64,000 nt of DNA from Carnegiea gigantea (lineage: Eukaryota > Streptophyta > Magnoliopsida > Caryophyllales > Cactaceae). The stretch lies in assembly GCA_029747015.1 (NCBI GenBank), contig JAKOGI010003182.1:1-64000 (forward strand), in the 5' to 3' direction. Both the position numbers and the translations under genes were made by a program. The notes below the pieces were generated by a model. The model saw only the letters and a list, made by a program, of their open reading frames with translations. It did not search any database and had not been told where the DNA came from. Below, in pieces: positions 57,559 through 64,000 of this stretch (the first letter of the stretch is position 1; each line of letters opens with the position of its first letter).

Positions 57559-60500
57559 TACACAAATTGGTTGGTTACCCTAGGATATAATTGGTGTAGT
57601 CGTTGTTGGTGATTGTGGTCTACGTTTTCTATGGTGGTGATAGTAGAAGAGATGTCACGAGAACCAACAAGTTTGCTTCATCTTCAACTCAATCTTTGCA
57701 AGTTGAATGGCTACAAGTCACCTTCCATGTTCGCCCAACAGAAGCGACAAGTTGACCCTGGTAAATTCTGCTTTCAAACGGGTAAACTGATCACTAGTTC
57801 AAAAACGGGTACCCGGATTTTAATTCACTGTTTGAATGTTCCTGAGGAAGCCACCAAGTAGGAGTGGTAGTAAACTCAACGTGTTTGCTTATTGGTATAC
57901 GATCAATATGTGCTTCACTGTTTTTAAGGGAAGTTTCCCACCGTAAACTGTCCCTGCAAGCTGGACTAGAGACAGCTAGTCCGAAAGTGTATCCACAATA
58001 TGCATGTTTGTGAATGACATGCAGGTTGCAGTGTCGGGTCAAGCTCTACATGGTTGTACATTATGTGAATTATGTAGTTTACCGCTTATCATGTAGTTCT
58101 TACCTTGGTAAACGGTTGATAACATCGCGGTATACATAAACATCTCAGTAAATAGAGGGGTTAACCATAATGAAGTTCGACATAAATAATTTCAAGTGGA
58201 ATAGAGTTAGGATTAGGAACAAGGGACATATAATTGTGAACATAAATATAGGGTAATAGTGGCACGTAAGAGACGGTGAAGACAATGATAAAGGAGACTT
58301 AATCAACGTACTAAAATGACAAGAACACTGTAGTATTAAATGAGATGCCTATTCTTCGATCGTGTCCCCCCCACTTCCCATTGCTGCTTATACCTTCCTC
58401 CTCCTCCAACGACACTGACGAGCTGCACGTGCCATTGCCACCTTCCTTATTCTTATAAGCATATTAAATTTTTTGTTATGTGAATTCTCCTCACCCATGT
58501 CCGTCGCTTCCGCGACGGGGCTTCAGTTTCGTTTTCATCTGCTACGCAACTCCATTCCAAACATCTGTAACACATAAATCAGAACAAACATATTACACAC
58601 CAAGTTAAATTGGTAAACAATGACATTCTATTTCCCTATGATTCACGCAACATCGGATGAGATTTATATAGAAAATGCTTCCTACCATTTACGAACGTAT
58701 TCCATTATGTTTACCATGGTATACATTTATTATATCATAGGTTCACAACCTAAACAATGCATCATTTAACTCTGGACCTTATTGACAATTAATTTTTAAT
58801 CAATACCTGTGCACTGTACATTGTTGTTGTAGCCATACTTAATTGGCGAGGGGCTTCACATAAATTACCTTCCCGCCATTTACCAAAGGAACCATCATGT
58901 GTACTATGCCATGCAATCAATACAACACGAAGTAACCCATTGCATTGCACTCATTTTAATACCTACAATCTAAGCAACTTTTACATGTGCATCTTTATCA
59001 TACTATAATTACCAACATCTATGTACCTCACCCACAATAGGTCATTTTCCTTGATTTACCTATTCAATCCAACATCACTACCATGATATACACTCACTGC
59101 AACATAAGTCGACATTTGAATCCTAACATGTAATGCCTAAAATAAGCAACTTCTAAATTTGCATCTCATTCACACTTTAATAAGCAGGAAAATAAGTATC
59201 CTACACTTACAAAAGTTATAAACTTGGGAAAGCGGTTTCTTTCGCTCGTTTACCTATTAAGGTAATATAGTTTACCTTGGTAGACTCTAACTGTACACTA
59301 GGTAAATATTTAATTCCTGAACATTTACTGTCTACATTAACCAACACCATAATATGGTGGTCATTTCCCTTTCAACTGTATACACTTCAGGAGGGATTTC
59401 TCCACATTTAATATCCATACATTTATGTATGAAGTGGACATGTTGAACATGATGTCACTCACTGTAATGTAGGTATTCAACTAAATCCCTTACCTGTACT
59501 ACTTATGTTTACCAACATTCTAATATGATGGTCATTCAAACTTAATTCATAGTAATACCTTCCACTTTTAGCTTCACATAATTGGGGAGGGGATAAGCTA
59601 GCAATAACTTTCGTAAGTTTTCCTTTTAATGCCATCATATCCACCACCATACCAATGATCAATAAATTCGGGTAAATACATGCATCATATACTCATTTAC
59701 AACTTAGTTAATCTAAACAGTCCATCTTCTATACCTCGGTATGTCTATTGTTGTGTCTAGGTAAACCATACCATATCCTGTTTACCACATGTGTATTAAC
59801 CCTAAACACCGTCCTCTTTCTTTTATCAGTACAGTTGATTCAAATACATGCATACTCAATATGCCACTTCATCATGTACACATCTCCATCACTACAATCG
59901 GCAATTTTTTCTACCAATTTGACAAAATTCCTACAGACCATTACATTTTACTGTTCCCGTTCTTTACCATTTCACACATATATTTGCAAGGACCAATTTA
60001 GATTCACTTTTACGTGACTGTGTTTCACTAACTTCAATAGCCAACATATAATGGCTGAACTCAATGACATCAAAATTAGTAGTTACAACTACACCTTCAC
60101 TTTTTTAAAGGTAATAGATTGATAAACAACACCTCCAATAGTTTACCAAAGTGCTCCAACATGTCTACCACGGTATACAAAGGTTTTCATTTAGGTAATC
60201 AATTCAATAACTGACAGTTACTACATTGATTATGTGTTACATAATTGTTGTATGAATTCACACTTACATTATCATCACATGCTCCAATTAGAGTTCTATC
60301 AAGCTAAATAGTCGGTCCAATTCATTTGGGTATATATACGCGCCTATCTAAGTTAGCAGCAAACTTCGGTTTACAAAACCTTTGATTTCATATGGCCTGC
60401 AAACTGAATTTGACATATATTCGTCTAATTCCAACTTCACAATCACGAACCCACTTACATAACTTCCCTACCAATACTATTGAACAACAAAATTGAGAAC

Positions 60501-60560
60501 ACTTACTAGATTTAGAGATTTCGAACTACTCACCTCAAATTAAACATCAATAGACCCTTC
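57559..60560. other. MULE-2 interior downstream of the transposase
   Basis: 57600-58330 resembles the matching part of MULE-1. 58330-60560 has no recognised domain. A minus-strand Arg-rich stretch near 58390-58470 (MARAARQCRWRRRK) may be coding debris. Palindrome variants occur at 58110-58124, 58710-58725, 59271-59285 and 60164-60178. Confidence 0.4.
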
Positions 60561-60618
60561 TATTGTGTTGTAGGACCTGCTATGGAGTAATCTGCTCTTG
60601 CCTCGGTGTCAATGTCCA

Positions 60619-61190
60619 CTATTGTTCTTCTTCCAACCCCGACCTTCCACTCTCACTTTCTCTCTCTATTATTGCATTGTCTCTGTTTAAACGGCCCAAA
60701 TTAAGCAACTCGATGACCTCATATTCCTCTGATAGTTTATTCTTGTTACATAGCTCTAGCAACTGGCCCTTTCTATATATCCTGGCCATCTCTTGATATG
60801 AGTCCTTAACTTTCCCATTAAATGTTTTCACAAAATCTTTTCTCTTTAAAATATTTTCACAAAATCCTTTTTTGTGGGTCTTTTGAAATCAGCCTCTCTA
60901 CGGGTAGAAATACTGGTGGAGGTAAGGTTGCTTACAGCTGGATCTCCCCAAACCCCGCGAAAGCAGGACCCACACTGGGAGGTGTTGTTGTTGATGACCT
61001 CTTTTTCAACCTTGTTGTCGTTTATCTTCTCCTTCAAACTATCCTTTCGAATTCACTTTCTCTCTCTATTCGTGCCCTATTCTCTCTCCACGGTTGCAAG
61101 GAAGATGTTTGCTAACTCCCTAACTACTTTCTCCAGGAGTAGAACAACCCCATTCACATTCTTTATCCCATTCACTGCTAAAAGAATCCC
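60619..61190 (-). pseudogene. Opposite-strand coding remnant near the MULE-2 right end
   Basis: On the minus strand, VNGIKNVNGVVLLLEKVVRE (about 61100-61160) and LKEKINDNKVEKEVINNNT (about 60990-61046) precede a SINE fragment; after it an open stretch reads KTFNGKVKDSYQEMARIYRK down to 60619 and ends in an acidic tail. Composition is helix-rich and charged, with coding-like runs in one orientation but stops between them. No domain is recognised. Its position, starting just inside the right terminus and running toward the transposase gene, is like a convergent second gene. I am unsure that it was ever a gene. Confidence 0.4.
60870..60994 (+). mobile_element. Plant SINE, 3' half
   Basis: The order GAAATCAGCCTCTCTAC, GGGTAG, GGAGGTAAGGTTGC, CTCCCCAAACCCCGC, CACTGGG and a terminal GTTGTTGTTG is that of tRNA-derived plant SINEs related to tobacco TS, which end in TTG repeats. 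The tRNA-like 5' half with A and B boxes is absent. It interrupts the minus-strand coding-like sequence near the MULE-2 right end. A duplicated TTTTCACAAAATC box occurs at 60824 and 60854 beside it. Confidence 0.8.
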
Positions 61191-61418
61191 ACAAAAAGAA
61201 TGAATAGATAATGTCCCCTTAACTCATTAAGGCTATTTTGGTAATTAAGCTTGCTTTTGATTTTTCATCCACGTGACTTATCCTCCAAAAGCAACACCCA
61301 TTTGTTGCAAATAAAATGGATTGGTTGAAGGCTTGTTAATGCATGAGCCTTATATAAATTTCCTTAGTGGCAACTTACCCCTTCCCACATAACCCTACCT
61401 TGTTTACCCCACCCCCCA

Positions 61419-61427
61419 TTATAAAAC
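61419..61427 (+). promoter_or_regulatory. TATA-like box upstream of the second GRF gene
   Basis: TTATAAAAC lies 106 bp before the ATG at 61533, after a C-rich stretch. Position suggests a core promoter; no other evidence. Confidence 0.4.
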
Positions 61428-61532
61428 ACTTTTCACCCACCATTTGTAATTAATTAAACCTCCATAACTTCTCTTATCATCATCCCACTACTATGCCTAC
61501 CCAATTTAAGTGGAAGCATTAATACTGAGAAG

Positions 61533-61850
61533 ATGGAGTTGAATGACCCTCTAACATCTGATGACTCATCACCAATCAAAGCGCAACACGTGAGATCTTC
61601 CACCAACAACCACTTCCCAAATGTCATACCTATACTCTGTGAATGCGGTGTACTAGTTGAATTTACCGTCGACCTACTTATGCCCAACCTACGACGCTCG
61701 GTTTGTCGTAAGGTATACCACAATTAACTTAAATTTCCGGCCTATGTTATTTTGTTATGATTGCATATGAAGTTCACTAACTATAAGATTTACTGACAGA
61801 GGAGGTGTGAACATGATGTATAGTTCAAGCGCGGTTGTTCGAGGGCAGAG
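61533..61850 (+). pseudogene. Second GRF-type zinc-finger gene fragment
   Basis: Exon 1 (61533-61712, 60 codons) starts MELNDPLTSDDSSPIK and contains LCECGVLVEFTVD..PNLRRSVCRK, the CxCG....RR..C pattern of GRF-type fingers, ending at a splice donor AAG|GTATAC. A candidate acceptor GACAG at 61795-61799 is followed by RRCEHDV and then a stop. The finger halves would meet as RRSVCRK and RRCEHDV. It differs strongly from the copy at 54392. Both lie on the plus strand on either side of MULE-2. Degenerate sequence continues to about 62110 without a motif. Confidence 0.55.
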
Positions 61851-62980
61851 GAGATCATCATAATCCAAAAATTATAAGCATCTATGAACAATCTGAAGGC
61901 AATATTACTCGAGATGGGACATGGAGTGAGGGCTTCCGTGGAATGCAATACGAGGTTGAATTATACTCAGTCATGTGCAGAAAGACATACAACCACTGTT
62001 ACTTTGGTTATGTTGTTCATGACATTGGCACACATGTTCAAATGAAGATGGGGGGAGTTGTACCGTACTATGGTGCCTAGTTTGCAAAGGTGTAGATGGG
62101 GATCACTGATGCACTATTTTGGGTACAGTAATGGTGAACCCAACATATGGACATACAAGGTGTTATGTTCCTGTGTCATAATTAGGAAACTAACGATGTG
62201 TATGTACAACTTGTGAACCCACCAGTAACTTAAAAATAGAAATCTGCACCAGGAGTGTGTACCGTCGTTTTTTGTATGTAGGGTGAGAGGGTTACGCTTA
62301 TGTATATTATGTTTATGTATCTTTCTATTATGCATTAATGAAGCTGTGTATGTTATTTGAACTTCATTTCCAATGATCAACCATCGTTTGCATGCTGTGG
62401 TACACAAAATTGTGAATATAGGTACACTTTGGGTAATGATTACCATGGCTAGTGAGGTCATCAACCATGGTAAACAATACCGAAACTCCCGATAAGCAGG
62501 GGGCACAGAGATCATCCACAACCACTTCCTCCTAAATGAAATATATCGGTGAGCCTAGTTAAAGTAATGGGTAAACTGTACTGATCTCATTACCATAGTC
62601 TGGGCACCACATGTGGCACACACATCTGATGAACGGAAGACAAGTACACCATATGAGGAAGTAATTACAATTAAACAAATCAATACTTTGCTAATACGGT
62701 CAACTGCAACCTGTATTAGGAACCTATTCTACGTTAGGGATGCATTCAAGGGAGGGGCATAGGAAAGTTGCTTATTGTACCGGTCAGCATGTTCGCCAAA
62801 TATTTATCTTGCAACTTTCGGATATTGTTCTGGTTGAAGCACATCATCAGACAATTAAGTCCGAGGACATCCATGAAGACTATGACGAACACGCCACAGT
62901 TATGACCATTACAAGACCATCATATTTGCAAAGTTATTAGTCTTTGAAAGAAAGAATGACAACACATATTCATTTCTTTA
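61851..62980. other. Unassigned DNA
   Basis: Plus-strand open frames at 61835-62080 and 62740-62940 look coding-like in composition but match nothing I know. Palindrome variants at 62439-62450 and 62463-62476. Confidence 0.35.
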
Positions 62981-64000
62981 ATGCCACACTGCAATGTACT
63001 TGTCTTAGTGAGGGTAATCCACTTCAGTCTCCTCCCAGGTCCGGACGTCGATATCAGTTTGCATGAGTGCGAGCCCACCAGCAACTTTCTGCAAAGTCAA
63101 CAACCAATGTAAATGACACACATTGAATGCAACATTAATAGGCAACGATGTAGTTCATGGATCTTAACTGCACGATCCACTAGCTTTTGCGCCCTTGCTT
63201 GTCCTTGGATTTGCTTAGACACACATACACCGACGCCGCAAATCAACTTGCAGCAACAACCCGTGCTTTGCGTGCTCATCGAACAACGGGGTGAGCACCT
63301 GCAACTGCCACATTTATGACAACCTCCTCTAGTAATGTATGCAACAACCACAAATGTATACACGTACCTAGGACGCACTCTCTGACATATGCTTTGATAA
63401 TGCTGCTGGCAGCATATACCCGACCACTGCCAATTTGGCCCGAGTTTATGACACAACCACGAAAGTCATCAAAATTATACACAACCAGCGAAATTGAGTC
63501 ACATACACAAGTGCCATAGGCAAAACATCTACGCAGTCTAACTTACGAGCTCATGAATCCTGATAAAAATAGATGTTTGACACAATTTGGGAAACAAGTG
63601 CTGCCACTCCTCCAGCAGGGAACTCCAGTGGTTAATTGTGAAACCGTTCATGCAGTGCTCTTTTGATTTGTCTCCCGGACCATTTCGCGACACAACATTC
63701 ACCATCTGCTTTACATCAATAGCTAAAATGTGCGGGGCCCCGCCCTCAATTAAGTACACAACCCTACAACCATCCGTTAGTAATCGAGGACGAAAACCGT
63801 GAATGATGGGGTATGTTGTAGCGCTGAATGGTGAAATCAAAAATATTAAACTGGAATAAGAGACCAACTACTCAGATGAGTCCTTGAATGACTTGCATCA
63901 TTTGCACACATGATTGGAGCAACTTCCCATCCTCTGGGGACAAGGAACACAACAAATAGTTTCGCATAACCTACAACACACAAGCAGCAATAGTTTACAT
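62981..64000 (-). pseudogene. Unidentified minus-strand coding remnant, runs off the right edge
   Basis: Reading leftward from the edge: after an acceptor-like TTGTAG (63971) come RNYLLCSLSPEDGKLLQSC, then in a second frame TYPIIHGFRPRLLTDGC, VVYLIEGGAPHILAIDVKQ and TINHWSSLLEEWQHLFPKLC (63560-63830), then in a third frame YGTCVCDSISLVVYNFDDF and GSGRVYAASSIIKAYVREC (63368-63520), ending at a donor-like GTACGT. A Cys-rich stretch and QTDIDVRTWEE follow toward 63010. Composition is clearly protein-like, but I recognise no domain. Frame changes have no convincing intron between them, so it is probably decayed. Confidence 0.5.

Larger units (their letters stand above)
55582..61374 (+). mobile_element. 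MULE-2: MuDR-type element with long terminal inverted repeats, internally deleted
   Basis: The left end (from 55591, AAAAATTTACAGAAGGGTCATAC) and the right end (reverse complement of sequence ending at about 61363, AAATTTATATAAGGCTCATG) form an inverted repeat of about 170 bp or more. Shared boxes are CATTAACAAGC, CAACCAAT, AACAAATGGGTGTTG, AAAAATCAAAAGCAAGCT and TTACCAAAATA. Candidate target duplications TTAGCGCCAAC (55582-55592) and TTAGTGGCAAC (61364-61374) match at 9 of 11 positions, as expected for a 9-bp MULE duplication with some decay. The transposase lacks its centre. A minus-strand coding-like region and a SINE fragment lie near the right end. Confidence 0.82.

Noticed and set aside
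63525..63546. A perfect-looking splice donor GTAAGT followed by an acceptor-like CTGCGTAG on the minus strand
   Set aside because: The implied intron would be under 20 bases, far too short for a plant intron. A frameshift or loss of intervening sequence is more likely.
1..64000. tRNA or rRNA genes
   Set aside because: No cloverleaf with matching A and B boxes or rRNA-like stretch was noticed. The tRNA-like hits are primer-binding sites of retroelements.

Overview
This is a gene-poor, AT-rich plant nuclear window built almost entirely of transposable elements and viral remnants, many nested inside one another. Typical plant signatures are an Athila-type Ty3/gypsy element with a tRNA-Asp-like primer site, a SIRE-type Ty1/copia element with a tRNA-iMet primer site, two MuDR-type MULEs, a PIF/Harbinger element with its Myb/SANT ORF1, a CACTA-like shell, the 3' half of a plant SINE and an endogenous pararetrovirus (EPRV). 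The combination points to a flowering plant with a repeat-rich genome; I cannot name the species. I see no intact host gene, rRNA, tRNA or CRISPR array.

Layout. 1-1557: simple repeats and unassigned AT-rich DNA. 1558-6739: old non-autonomous LTR retrotransposon on the minus strand (TSD CAGCT). 6740-7682: unassigned. 7683 to about 16198: CACTA-like shell with (T)TTGTGGCAA subterminal repeats but no recognisable transposase; a decayed PIF/Harbinger element (about 9689-15116) sits inside it and carries a 13-copy, 86-bp tandem array with a three-type order. About 16993-18690: 3' end of another Ty3/gypsy element. About 18690-34300: EPRV remnant on the plus strand, split inside RNase H by a complete 11-kb Athila element (21551-32533, minus strand, TSD TAATT). 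34300-37750: unassigned, with a possible MULE fragment.

37755 to the right edge: a MULE family. MULE-1 (plus strand) has its transposase split by a fairly young SIRE-type element (40505-50858, TSD GAGTA). MULE-2 (about 55582-61374) has long terminal inverted repeats, an internally deleted transposase and a SINE fragment. Around MULE-2 are two small split genes with a GRF-type zinc finger (54392 and 61533) and an unidentified minus-strand coding remnant near the right edge. MULE-1's right terminus is not in the window, so these may be MULE cargo or flanking DNA. Variants of a GTTTACC(N)GGTAAAC palindrome are scattered through 52-62.6 kb.

Insertion order can be read directly: EPRV before Athila; CACTA-like before Harbinger; MULE-1 before SIRE and probably before MULE-2; MULE-2 before the SINE. 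Nearly every coding region carries stops, frameshifts or lost catalytic residues. The SIRE copy is the least damaged, with about 2 percent LTR divergence by eye and an open reverse transcriptase/RNase H reading frame.
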